Assembly: GCA_013398955.1 (NCBI GenBank)
Contig: VWPU01006262.1
Coordinates: 62,001 to 126,000, forward strand
DNA: 64,000 nt
From: Callaeas wilsoni
Taxonomy: Eukaryota; Chordata; Aves; Passeriformes; Callaeidae
Reading direction: 5' to 3'
The position numbers were made by a program, and so were the translations under genes. A model generated the notes under the pieces. The model saw nothing but the letters and a program-made list of their open reading frames with translations, had not been told where the DNA came from and did not search any database. Each line of letters starts with the position of its first letter. Positions within the stretch are counted from its first letter, which is position 1. Shown here one piece after another: positions 12,661 through 25,300 of the stretch.

Positions 12661-15296
12661 AAACCAAAACACTGTCTCACAAACCAACACAGGAGAGTTC
12701 TTTGAGTTAAAAAGGAATATACATCCTGGCACCTGTGTGGTTAAATAAGAATGTCAGAAACACGACAAGCATTTTTTATGCTGTTATTTGCAGGATTCTG
12801 CATTCTAGCTTTAAAAGAACACATTCAGATAGCTTTACTTAATGTACCTGACTTCAGATAAAAATTTTGCAGTATTTCTTACAGCAGCAAGGAAACGTGT
12901 TAATGAGAAGAAATAGGTTGTTTATAGGCTGCAGAAACATTCTGACTGCAAAGTATATATTAGTAATAATCACAATAATAATAATTAATAAAAGTAACAA
13001 TAATGGCCAATAGATCTGCTGTGTTCAGTGTAGTCAAAGTGAGATTTTTTTTTTGTTTTACCACCGTGCTTAAGATCAACTTTGACCTTTTTTCCTTTAT
13101 GTTGCTACTTTTCAGTAATCCATAATTCTGAGAGCATTCCCTACAAAGACAATAAGGACGTAACTTAGCCATCACTGACTTAATTTTTGATCCTTCTATA
13201 CAGGTGACTTAATTCAATGTACAATTATTCATATGATAATTTAAGCAAAATGCTAACATTTGCAAATCTCTCAGAAGAAACACATCAGTTCTCTTATTTC
13301 TGTAAATATTCACTACAACAACATAGATCTCAATGTAACTTCAATTTCAGAAAGGGTTTGCAGAAGAATAGTTAACTGCATTTTCACTTTCATTTTCGTA
13401 ACTTGGATTTAAAGAGCAACAAATACAATAGAGCAGTATTCGTGTTCTGTCATAGAACTGATAAAGCCCAAAATATTTTGGTAAACCAAGGCCTATTTTC
13501 TTGAGTTACAAACACATTTATGATCTTTCAACCTAATATTATTTCCTGCTTGTACTTGCAGCACCTGCCACATTACATATTATTCCTTGAATCTGTTACA
13601 GACAACACACACAGAAAGCCAGACTACTCAAACAAATATGCCCTTAAAAACACCAGTAATGCTAATCAGTGTTCTGTTTATTCTTTACAGATTGCCACTA
13701 AAATTTAGCTTTTAAAACGTCACTGTTCCCTTCATCGCTCTTTTGCAATCCATATTATGTTTTCAGTCTATTGGTGAATCTGCATCACCCTTACCAACTT
13801 TTTTCTCTGCCTTTTTGTGCTACCTCATGAAAAATTGTTAAAATATATGCTTCCGTAATTACATTGTGAAATAAGACTAGGAGAGCCTCTTTTTTGTTTA
13901 GTTTTGTTGTTGTTTGGTTAGTTTGGTTTGTGGTTTTTGTTTGGTGTGGAGATACCCGGGTTTTAGGAACATGAGGTTGTTTCAATTAGTTGGGAGTAGA
14001 TTGTTACTTGGAGTTAACAGTATTACTTACACAGTTGGGTAATATTTTTTTAATTATATTGAATTTTCCTCTATTGTATAGCTCTGTGTGGAAGTATCAT
14101 CCTTCTACCATAAATTTAAGAATTATATCTTGCAATTTCACTGACTTCAGTAAGCTTTTCTTGTTCACACAATCCAGATGGATGCTTTTCTATTCACTAG
14201 ATTTTTTAATTATACAGCTGGGCTGAGATCCATGGCTTGTTGACATTGTTCACTGCTTCTACAGGGTCTGGCTTACTGAACAAAATATAAAGCAGATAAC
14301 AATAATCTAGATTATTTACTACCATCATGTTAGATAAGCCTTTCAGAAATTTCTCTTTGTGGCGAATATGATGCCAGAAAGCCTTTTATACTTTGCGTCC
14401 TGCTTACTTTTATTGGCCTTTTCTTTATGAGTGAAACAAAACATGAATAATGACTTCTCAGAACAAGATTTCCCATCAGTGGCATAAAGATTTACACCTC
14501 AAGGGCTTTGGTATAATTGTTCATGATTGCTCAAGTTAACTGGATATATTGTATTTGACAGCAATATGCTTTAAAAAGTAGTTTATTTAGTAATAAAAAT
14601 GTGATAGAATGGTTGAAGTGTTTCAGAAGTCTGAAATTTATCAACTACCTTTCCATAGTTGTGCTTTCTCTTCCAGATGTACTGCTCTGCTATTTGTCTC
14701 CAAATGGTAAATTGTACTGTTTCCAGAAAGGGAATATTTTTAAACTTTTTTTTTAAATAAAATAATTATTTTCTGAAGTCCAAAGCCTAATTTAATCTCC
14801 TTACCTTCCACAGTTCATAATATTTCTCCACACAAACTTCAGACTTCTCATTCAATTACTGGGAAAAGGAAAATGTCAAACCTTCTTAGGAGGAGGGCAA
14901 CATTTTACAAGTAACTGAATAAACTTTTTATTCCCTCTCCCCTCAGAAAAATCAATCCACATAGGCATTTATTTGTCTGTTGCTCTGACATATCATTTTG
15001 ATTGCAAAAATACCTTAATGGAAGATAAGTCTTGCTCTAAAGACCTGCAAAGGACTGAGAGTCACACCTTCAGCTAAATATTCAGACCTGGATGCAGCTG
15101 AAAACATTGGGAAAGAAGGAAAAAAAAGTCTCAAGACCGATAGTAAAGTGTGGGAAATTGCCCTCATCAAACACTACACTCAAAATTGCAGCTCACACAC
15201 TGAGTAAAATACTGGACTCTATTGGAGGTGATGAACTTGGATGACACCAGTTCTCTTTTGTTTAAGCAGAAGAAATTTAGTAGAAACACTTATTGT
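12661..15296. other. Non-coding stretch with a GT-rich tract
   Basis: No gene seen. It includes an AAT/AAC-rich run (about 12960-13003) and a GT-rich simple tract (about 13889-13948). The minus-strand frame 13791-13985 is simply a translation of the GT-rich tract and was discarded. Confidence 0.55.
13889..13948. repeat. GT-rich low-complexity tract
   Basis: About 60 bases composed almost only of T and G, with TTTG- and TTGG-type motifs. It is a low-complexity sequence without unit periodicity. Confidence 0.7.
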
Positions 15297-16116
15297 TTAG
15301 TTAACTTTAGTTGACGTGCAAGGCTGACACCACTCAGCAACAATCTCAGCAGCTGAGATTGTTGAAGTTGCCCCTTCCCCAGAAGCTGGGATGGCAATGG
15401 GCAATGAGGAAACACAGGCCTTTTGGCATCCCTGATCCTGACTAACAGGTAACAATGCCACCTGTTTCTGCTGCCAGCTCACCACATTTACAGGACACTT
15501 TATCTGCCTCTGCTGCAGGGAAATTAAAGCTCAAGTGGAACCTCAATTTGGTAACAGCCAGAGGCCCAAGCAGCCGGCTGTAGATTCAACATCTATGAAA
15601 TTTGCACAACATATAGAAATTGGCAGCTGCTGCTTTAACTACCAAAACCAACTGGGTCCCTTGGGATCATCAGGTTGTATTCACAATGAAAAGGGGGTTT
15701 TTGTCCTAGTAAAAATACTGGAATGCTTAACAAGAAAAAAATGAAGGAAAGCTCCATCAATCCTCACATCAATCTTAATTTAAAGTCATATCCTATGTGT
15801 GATGTTGGCAGGACAGCTGCACTGGACTTACTCATTTGCCAGACCAGGAAGAAAGGTGAGTATGAGCAATGAAACCAACACATCAGTTGAGCTTAGGCTG
15901 CTACTGAACCCTCTGCAGCAGGGCCATGGTGCACCATGCAGCATGGCAGCTGCCCAGCCAGAGGACGAGTGTGTAGAAAGAGGCTGCCACAGATACCAGA
16001 GCCTGCAGATCCCTTGTCCCAGCAGTCACGGTCACCTGCACATGTCCCTTTTTGCCTACAACAATGGGATCTCTATCTCAGAGAAAAGCAAGTTTAAAAG
16101 ATCAGCTTTTTGCTGA
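15297..16116. other. Moderately G+C-rich unique patch with palindrome
   Basis: This patch is less A+T-rich than its flanks and contains three domain-free open frames (15297-15485 minus, 15535-15744 plus, 15799-16116 plus). At 15812-15855 an AG acceptor and a GTGAGT donor bracket a 44-base open segment, but the upstream pyrimidine tract is poor. No gene is called. It may be an old unclassified repeat or a conserved element. Confidence 0.25.
15338..15364. repeat. 27-bp near-perfect palindrome
   Basis: Arms CAACAATCTCAGC and GCTGAGATTGTTG are exact reverse complements of 13 bases separated by a single A. Transcribed, they would fold only with loss of central pairs; as DNA they form a dyad suitable for a dimeric binding protein. 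Confidence 0.9.
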
Positions 16117-19100
16117 TACACTGGACATTGAAATTCATTCCATTTTTTTGATAGAGCATTTTTTTTAAAACCTCTTTAATACCTGAGTTGCTGTTGCTGT
16201 TCACAGAATAATACACTGCTGAATGTTGAGAGCTGAACAGTCATTCATAAAATACTCATGCATGTGATTCATTTTTACCACGATAGCCTATGGAAGAAAG
16301 GGTTGTGCAGCCCACAGACTCCACAGGCATGTCTTTCTCTTACCTCTGCACGAATGTCTGTCACTCAGCTCACCTCAGAACAGTGATTTAATCTATAGAC
16401 TAATTTTAAAAGAATTTTAAATTGGGCTGTGTTCCCAGATTCAGCATCCAAGGATATTCTTCATCAGTTTCAGTTGCACTGAAAGGACGTTGTGATCCAT
16501 CACATATAATTAGAAATAGCAGCAGATGACAACATGTACTTACATTAATGAAGCACAAAACACTCCTGCTAGGGAAACGATAGGAGTGTACAGCTTGACC
16601 TACTTTCTTCTTCACTGTTATTCGGGATATTCAAGCATTGCTTGAGTTTTGAAGGTACTGAATATAAGAAAGCATTTTGATTAACAATTTTTTTTCTTGC
16701 ACTTTAGTATGGAGAGTTTTAAAGCCTCTAACTAGAAAAAAACCCAGACGACAAGAGAAATGTCTAATCTCAGTGACTATGAAACAAAATGGGAGTACTA
16801 GGCTTTAGGATGCATAGCTGTTGCTCATACCAGCATCACAAAAAATTTCACTACGTATTTTTACTAGGTAGAAGGACAAAAACACTATTTTGGGAAACAT
16901 ACATGAAGAAAGCTCATATGACCTAGCAAAATTTTCTCTCCCATCAAGTCTGAGATATAAAGTATGATCAAAAATTAAGCAGGAAACATTGTTATCCAGT
17001 GATGAAGAGGGAACAGAGAAACTCAGATAAAAAGGGTGGGGTGCTGTGACTGATATATCCATAATCTTTGATATTTGTACTCTTAACTGGGAGAATGATA
17101 TTCAAATGTAGCAGACCAGCATGAATTTAAAAAATTTAAAAATCAATGGGGTAAGTAAAGAACAAGTGTGATTCTATATACTTCAAATATCCTTCATACT
17201 GGATCATATGTTACTTATTTTCCTTCATCAATGATGAGCCAGTTTAACTCACAAAGAGTAACAACAAAAATATTAATTTTCCTAAATATTTCCATATCTC
17301 CTTCATAAAAAAAAAAAAAAAGAAATTCCTTTTGGAAATCTTTGTTTCCCAAGTGGAAATTTTTTGAAACTGTGTACCTTCCAGGAAGTTGCATTCCTAA
17401 AACAAAATATGTAAATTCAATGTAGAAACAGGTCATGAGTCTTTGCACATCCTACAACACAGATCCAATACTAGGGTGGGTAGAGCAGGAAAATACAAAA
17501 CAGGCAATCTATGAAGTTCTGGAGCTTAGAAATTCTGCAGCTTCCATATAATTCAAGAGCTGCTCCAGGGAAGATGTAGCTAAGGAAAAGACCTGTACTT
17601 ACTACAAAGTCTGAAAGAAGGAAGGAGCAGGCTCATGGCTGCTCACAGGTTGAACAGAAAGCTGACCAAGTACGGTTATTATCAGTGTCATTTTGACAAA
17701 ATCAAAAACAAAAACCAAAACCAGTATATGGATTTTGAGCCAGAAAAACTATGCTCCTTCGGTCTTTATCTTTTTTTCAGAGATTTTAAAATTGGCGTCA
17801 ATTATTTTGAGGTAAATTTCTACATATAATACCTCAAAATCACTTCATTTAATCTTCTTTTTACTTCTCACTTTTTTGGATGAAATCACTCTTTTTGGTC
17901 CTCAGGTTACGAACTAAAAAATCATAAATTGCATCCATCCTTCTTCTATCAGCTTTTACAGCAAATAGCATCACTTCAATTTTATTGAAACCTGTCAAAC
18001 AAGATACCTTCACGTATGCTTCATTCTCCTCTTCCTTCTAATCTAAGATCACAGCAGGAGGCAGAGGTAAAAGTCTTCATGTGACCACTGTACCAAGAAC
18101 TATAAAGCCGACATGTTGTCACATAAATAATCATGTAACAACAATAAACTAATACATATCCTTTTTTAAAGGAACTTATGTAGCAAATACTACTGTCTTC
18201 TAATTAATTCAGGTAAATAAAATAACATGTTTGTCCTTTGAATATTATACAACATATCTCTGATAATTTTATTACATAGCCTATGTAAAGCAATGTTTGA
18301 ATCTACAGCTATTTGGATTTATATTTAAATTGATATTTATTAAATACATATTCATAACTATATCCATGTTGGGTATTGACTTCTGCTAGGGAGCTAGATT
18401 TGCAGGAGAAGGAAAATGCCAAATCTTGTACAAGCAACTGATAGAAAAATACAGATATTCTTATTTCTGGCTGACCTTTAGATCAATGACCTTCTTCTTC
18501 GGCCCTAAAGCATCTGTCAACAGCCAGTGCCACAAAACACCATTGCTAACCTTCAGTCTTCAATTCTCCTCTCTTACTATGCCCTGCAATTCAGGTTACA
18601 CCTACTATCCCCTGAACCATTAAAAAATTCCTGGATTTTGCCTATAGGGCAGTTATTGTAGTTCTCACTTTCCAGTGTTTAAAAAGCCAGATGGTAAGGG
18701 TAACACTCACGTTCTCTGATGCAGTTTCTGTGGATAAAAATAACTGACAGTCTACATGGTTTTTAGCAGTAAATAATGAATTTATTCAGTGCTACAAACA
18801 AACCAGACTAAGTTTTAAACAGAATCAACAATTTCAAAATCTGCTTATTTTTAAAACACTAGCAAATCTGCTTGTCAGCAATGAACTACAGATTGCCAAC
18901 CTGCCATTTCAAATGAGAAACACCTCCAGAATTCTCGAATAGTACTAATGAAAGCTGTGTTTTTTCCTTCTTCTCCATTTTGTTGTCCTTCCTTACTTAT
19001 TTTGTGGCTACTACTTTATTAGAACCTGAATTTTAAGGTCCATCTGGTATTCATGAAGGATAAATAGATATATACAGTGACAACCTCAAGTACATTGTCA

Positions 19101-20150
19101 TCACTCAAACTGATAGGACTTTTGCCTGGCAATTTAATCTTGTTCTGACCAGCTGCAAGGCAGCTACATATAATTGGTGAATAGAACAAATTTTAGATTA
19201 CTTTTATATTAAATTGCTTTATAAGCAAAGGCACAATTTCCTGAGAAGTCTGTTTTGAGTTTTGCTCACATAGGAACATCAAAGCCCAAATAATGAAATA
19301 AAGATGTAGACTCAAAGAAAGACTCATCATAAAAAAAGATACTTTTTTTTTAATCATATGTAGAGTGAAATTGCAGACAGATATGATACAGGATTTCATA
19401 TCACAAAATTAAAGCAGCTTGGACTTAAATAGAGCAAGGGATGCTTTAACAGCCCTGTTCTATAAGTAGAGCAGTATTCTGAGATTTCAGGATAATAATG
19501 ATGTTTAACAACTGAATGCTTTAACTTTGCTGTTTAGCTTTTATCCAATGGTGTATGTTCACCTTATCATTAGGCAACTTTCTGTTAAATCACTTACCCA
19601 CTACATGAATTAATTGCTCTGCCATTCTGAAGTATATTTATATGCACAAAGAAAACTGTTGAATTTATTAGAAGTCTGAAAGCATGGGCACTGAAAGTGA
19701 AATAGATGTGCAGCTGGGAAACAAAAAATTTTAAAAACCCATAAATTAATCACATAAATTTTTCACACAACTGCCTGCACAGTCCCCTGTATATCTCCCT
19801 ATTACTTGACTTAAACAAAAAAAAAACAGAAAGTCAAATCTCTAGAAGGTTATTTGTCGTTATTTTGTTCTAATTTCCACAAACTGGACAGCTGGGATGC
19901 AGAGAAACGAAGAAAACTTGCAAAACCACATAATCCGTGGTAAAATTTGCAGGCTGGTTGACCAGTTACACATTACCTTTCTTTGGGGGAAGGACTCTGG
20001 CAACCTGAATTTCATACTAAGACAAAAAAGCAGCCACAGTTTGCAGTGGTGGTATAGGCTATGTGTCACAAGCTAGTTTACGTCTGCTAGTGTGTTAGGG
20101 TGTGTTGTCATGTACTAAATCTAAGTGCTTTGCTTAGAAAAGGCAATTTT
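16117..20150. other. A+T-rich non-coding stretch, no gene seen
   Basis: No gene or classified repeat was recognised. It contains a 15-base A run (17307-17321). Open frames are 64-85 codons and carry no domain. Confidence 0.55.
17307..17321. repeat. Poly(A) run, 15 bases
   Basis: A pure A15 tract with no recognisable retrocopy body or target-site duplication beside it. Confidence 0.85.
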
Positions 20151-20307
20151 AAGGTGTGATTGGGAACCAGTAACTCAAACTGGAGCCTGCTAAGCCTCCA
20201 GCTGAGCTGCTGTAATTGTTGAAAACCTGGGTATACCTCTTCCCTTTGCCATGACACATTACAAATACCTTTGCTGGACATCTCTGGCTCCTAAAGGGAA
20301 AGGGGGT

Positions 20308-20334
20308 GGTTAACCCAATAGGGTTAACCCTATT
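20308..20334. repeat. Nested GGTTAACC inverted repeat
   Basis: Bases 20317-20334 (AATAGGGTTAACCCTATT) form a perfect 18-bp palindrome. Overlapping it, GGTTAACCC at 20308-20316 and GGGTTAACC at 20321-20329 form a second perfect 9-bp inverted repeat with a 4-base spacer. Three copies of the GTTAAC core half therefore interlock. No transposon ends were found. Confidence 0.9.
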
Positions 20335-21085
20335 TAGGACCAAAAGTTAATCACAGTAGTCCCTAGGATCTACAAGTTCAGTTATGGTAGATAAAGACTT
20401 CAGGGAAACCATTGACAAATGGGGCAGTGATGACTAAGCTTATCCTCTTGCACTTTGATTGCTTCTCGCTGTCTGCTTGGAGCCCAAAGGTGGATTTTTA
20501 GCAGAGCTGTTTCGCCCTGTACTATATATTAGGAGAGATACTCTGAATTTTGTTATTGAAATAGTTCACTGATAAGGCTAATACAGACATAGGACTTCAG
20601 GGCTTTTAAAAAAGGTTTTTTTCAAGGTCTAGCCCACAGGAGCATGAAAGCACAGCTTCAGTACAGAGAAGATCAGAATAAAAGGTTGGGAGAGAATTTT
20701 TCAGCTAGTGCGAGAAGACTGTTTCCCTCTTGACCTCTAAAATTAACATGATTTTAAATACGCAACAGTAATTACAAATTCTTCCTAAATGAAGTTTTAA
20801 GACAAAAAAGAAGTGACCTGAGAGGGGAGTGGCTCTTCCCCTTTCAAGGAAATTGAGAGCAGATACATTTAACAACATCCTGGATTTGGCTTGGCTTCCA
20901 TCTTGGTGTTTGTCTTGTTTTTAATGTAAAAAAGAGCTGAGGAAACATAGCCTTGTGTGAACCAACTAAAGATATAAAGAATAATACTAGGGTTATTTTT
21001 AAGTATAGTTCATCCTCCTGTTATCATTTGTTCTAAACCTTTCTGGTTTGTTTGTTCTGCACGTCTCACTTTCCTGCTCAGATGG
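20335..21085. other. Non-coding stretch between palindrome and LTR
   Basis: Unique A+T-rich sequence. No gene, RNA gene or classifiable repeat was recognised. Confidence 0.5.
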
Positions 21086-21273
21086 TGTCATGGCTTAACC
21101 CCAGCTGGAAACCGATCACCACACTCACTCCACTGGTGGGATGGGGGACAGAACTGGACGAGTCAAAGTGAGAAACCTCATGGGTTGACATAAAGACAAT
21201 TTAATAGGTTAATCAAAAGCCACGCATGGAAGTCAAGCAAAAACAGGAATATTTCACCACTTCCCATCTGCAG
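21086..21273 (-). mobile_element. Endogenous retrovirus LTR fragment, ERVL-like
   Basis: On the plus strand the segment starts TGTCATGGCTTAACCCCAGC. It continues with the run typical of avian ERVL-type LTRs read backwards: a G-rich GTGGGATGGGGG block, a CTCATGGGTTGACATAAAG block, an ACAATTTAATAGG block and a final CCACTTCCCATC block. Reverse-oriented, it ends in CA as an LTR should. The polyadenylation-side part is present, while the promoter part (U3, to the right on this strand) is missing, so it is a truncated relic. The ERVL assignment comes from recalled consensus features and is not database-checked. It carries no coding sequence. Confidence 0.75.
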
Positions 21274-22310
21274 TTAAATTGTTATTTAGAACAAATGAAT
21301 TGTTATATATGAATTTTTAAACAACCTAGATTTAATTCTTAAGAAATCTAGACTGACATTAAAAATATATTTATAGCTGTGTTCATCCTCTGTGTTGTGA
21401 ATACGGTTTTGTAGGCACACCTATCCTTTAAACAAAGATATGATAAAAATGTTCAGAAAAATCTTACTCTGCTTTCTTTTAGACAGAGGTTAGAATTCCT
21501 ATCCCAGTCATTTGCAGAACATCTATTTTGTGTGTAGAGCAAGACAAATGACTTCTTATTTTGATGATTTTTTTAATATTATAAACAGTCTTAGTCACAA
21601 CACTTAAAATTACTTATAGAATATCTCACACAATCTCAATTCCCTATGTTATGAAGGCTGAATTTTTCCTTTCATAGAATCTATATAAAAGCAGATGCAT
21701 CAATGGAGCATCCCTGTTCCTTGCCATATGATAGTGAGAGGGATGGTTTCAGTCTTGCATCGCACTCAAACAAAGAGACAAATATCAATAATTATTGCAG
21801 TCACGTAAACAGATTGATATATTTTTAAATAAGTCAGTATAATTCTTAAGTTTACATCATTACACAAAGACAATATCTTCAGAAAATGCCTACACAGAAA
21901 AATAACAGTTTTTTTCACACAGCAGTATGTTTTATAGTTTTAGAGCTCAGTTTATAGGAATGAAAAATGCAACTAAGCCTCACACGTAAAACACATTTTA
22001 AAACAAACCATGTGGAACACCCTCCTAAACTTCACACAGAGGAAAACAAACCAGGACAGCATTTAAGTACTACTAGTGTCAAAATGTTAGGTCTTTGATA
22101 ATGGGTATATGTGGGAAGGTTAGCCACATCTATTTTAATCTTTTTGAAAAACATTTCTAGCCTGCTGAATGAGCATCTTCCTCTCTTTCTCATTGTCAGG
22201 AGAGAGAGAGAGGTTATGAGCTGTTTAAGAGTCCAACCAGAGGTCGCCCTTTCTATAATTGGTGCAAAAATCTATTTTAAAAAATGATGTATCTTAGCTG
22301 ATTATCTTAC
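21274..22310. other. Non-coding stretch between LTR and exon candidate
   Basis: A+T-rich sequence with a short GA run near 22200. No gene was recognised. If the exon candidate at 22311-22382 is real, this would be intronic sequence downstream of it on the minus strand. Confidence 0.45.
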
Positions 22311-22382
22311 CTCAGCTGATGCAGCTTTTTTTTCAGACAGCTTCATGCTTCCAGTAGCCAGTTTCGTCTGGAATATCAATTT
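22311..22382 (-). other. Candidate exon, 72 bases, minus strand
   Basis: Read on the minus strand, this segment follows a pyrimidine-rich tract ending CCTGCTTGCAG and is followed by a donor GAG|GTAAGATAA, both close to splice consensus. The 72 bases are a multiple of three and open in one frame only, beginning K-L-I-F-Q-T-K-L-A-T-G-S and ending A-A-S-A-E. The other two frames contain TGA. In the open frame, stops lie shortly outside both borders (TGA upstream in the tract, TAA just after the donor), as expected for an isolated exon. I recognise no protein family. It might be a coding exon of a large gene, an alternative exon, a lncRNA exon or coincidence. Confidence 0.4.
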
Positions 22383-25300
22383 CTGCAAGCAGGAATGAAA
22401 CATACATCAAAGTAAACAAAAAGAATGAAACTTTTGGAATGAATTAACGATTATACACTGATAACAAATTTAAATCTTTATGTCCAGCTATTACTGTCAA
22501 GTTCACTTGTTTCACAATTATAACAGTATGTAACAATTTTTTTTGGTTTTCAGTCAAAGAATTTTTAATAATTTCTAAATGATGCAAGATTAGTTCTGAT
22601 CGGGAAATTTTCAAAGCAAAATGATGATTTTTGAAAATAGAAGCTCTTCAGAAGAAAAGACTGCAAAATCTTGTGCCAGAAATAAACAGCCCTTGACTCC
22701 AAGACATTCTTGACCAAACCAAGATGACACTCTATAATGTGCTACTGATGCTCAATGTACTTTCATACCATGAAACTCAAACTCTTGGTCCAAATGAGAG
22801 ACAAGTACTGTAGACTCCAATGAAGCATGTCGGGATCAACAACTTCCGTTAAAGGGTTTACATTTTGCATAGAAAAATGACAGGTTAATTCAGCCAGACA
22901 GGGGAATTCGACTAGTCCTCTCTTTCATGCATACAGACTGAGAGAAACTGGGGCTTCTCCAAGAACTTTTTCTGTAGTGTGCACTAGAAAAAAAAATTAA
23001 AATTAAATAAATCCTGCTATGATCAACACTAAAACAGCTCTTTCACCATTTCTACATAAGTGTTGTAACTAGAGAGAATTAACATCAGGTTCCTTCACTT
23101 TTGCTGGAGATCACTCTTAAACACACTGTAAACAATTCACCAAATTGCTCATAATCTGTGTGACAGTGTATTAAAAGAAATTTATTTAAAGGAGTATTTT
23201 AAAAATTTGTTAACATAAAACCTTCAAAATAAAAGTGGCTGTAAAAGATAACTAACAAAATATAAAACAAAAGACTGTATTTCTACTCATGTCCTCAGGT
23301 AAACATAGCTTAAAATTTTAAAAAGATAGAAACAAAAACATGCACATTTAGATGACATATATTTGCATGTAAATTGTCTGATAAGTTTAAATATACTACT
23401 AAAAAGTCTATGCTCTCAATGGAAAATTTTGAAATATTTTACTTAAATATTTCCCAGTTCCAAATACCCAACAGGAAAAAGGAGAAAGTAGCCCCAGAAA
23501 ATTAGCTGTCAATTGCAATAATGGAACTAATATTGAAAACAATTTAACAGGATCATTCCCATCTTCTCACGTTTTCTCTGTGTCTGTTTTCTTCAACAAC
23601 AGAAAATTTCAGCGTTTCTGTTTCTCTGCCTGTTTTATATCAGGCAAATGTAATACAACTTGATCATCTTCTAACTTCAATAGTTTATATTTCAAATACT
23701 GTTTACACTGTAGGAAGACAAAGAAAGGGAGTAGCAGAAACAGAAAACTCACAGACCAGTAAAGAATGGTCTGAACTAGTTTTATAGATGAAATTTACAG
23801 AGAATTAAAGATCTCTCTGGAATGATAATACTGAAGATAGCTGGAAGAAAGACTGTAGGAAGAGACACAATTCAAGAGTTCTAGACTAAGAATCAGAAGG
23901 CATTTATTGAAATCTATGACTAGAACATGTATTTCTATGTAATTGTGACATTTCATGTAAAACCACCAATGGACACAGATAATTCCCAAACAGCATGTAA
24001 GGATTAGGAGCAATGGTCAGAGATGTTACATTATTTTTTCTCTAGAAGGATGAAAACTTTGCATGACACTAAGAATACAAAACCATAAAGCATTCAAAGA
24101 GATACATAAAGCACTCAGATGTCTTAAGTGGATAAGATAATGTCTGAAAGTGCAATATACAATACTGCCTCCCCACAAACCTGTAGATATGCAGTCTCAG
24201 TTGTATTGAGATGCAAAATGTACTTGGATAGCTCAGCTATCAATATTAGCATGTTTTCTCCCCAAACTCCAGCTATAGTACCTGATTTCCAGACAAGATG
24301 ATTATTATATTAATCCAAACCTCATTTTTTGTGTATAAACATGAATTCCCACAATCCATGTGCCTGCCCAGAGCTCAAAGAAATGCCCAGACACACCCAG
24401 GCAGTGGGTATAACTTCCAAGAATGGCCCCTGGCTTTTCTAACAAATCATTCTCCTCTCATAATTTTAAGTTTTTAACCAATGAAGAATGGGGGGTGGGG
24501 GGGAAGTGGAAAAAAAACCACCCAAACACTACCATTAATTAGCAAAAACATAAAAGGAAACAAAAATTTTCTGACTTTATATCTCTAAATTCAATCAAGG
24601 CTGAGAAAAATCATTACTTCAAGAAGCAAATTTTAAGTACATTTGTGCACACGGCGTTTCTTTTTTGAAAGGTCGATTAAATGCCAAAAGTGTAGCTAAA
24701 AATGAGAAATTATTTAACATTCAGCAGTTATAGCTTGCCTGTTGGTATACATTACACTTAATTAGGTACTTCACAATCATTTCAGAAAAAAAAATCATAA
24801 AACATTTACAAAATATGTTCAGCCTGTTACTCATAACCAGATTTTTTAAAATGCTTTCAGAAATACAATTAGGTGGAAATTTACTCTACTTATTTAAATT
24901 TTTTTGATTGCTTAAAGAGTCAGCAGACAAAATATCTCCAAAGGCCCTAGAATACACGCTGTATCTTATAAGATATAACTGTGACTGAATAAAACAAATT
25001 GTCACTTATTTATCAGATTTTTTTTTCCTTGACTAGCTATATCTGCTATTAAAGGATTTAAAAAATATTAAATGCATCCCTGTGAAGTCTGCTTTATAAG
25101 AAGAAAAATGCATATTTTGTAAACTGTGATGCAACTTCTGGCAAGCTGGAAGGAAATGTCACAGTGGAAATCACAGACCACCAGGTGTTTGTTGCACAGT
25201 AGTCAATAATACTGTCTGTATTCAAAAAATTGCCTCTGCTGTGTTTTTCTACTTGGAAATATCCCACAAATCATAGATCAAAAGATAATCGGATATTTTA

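Noticed and set aside
15812..15855. 44-base segment bracketed by AG and GTGAGT
   Set aside because: The pyrimidine tract before the acceptor is poor and the length is not a multiple of three. The donor alone is not enough.
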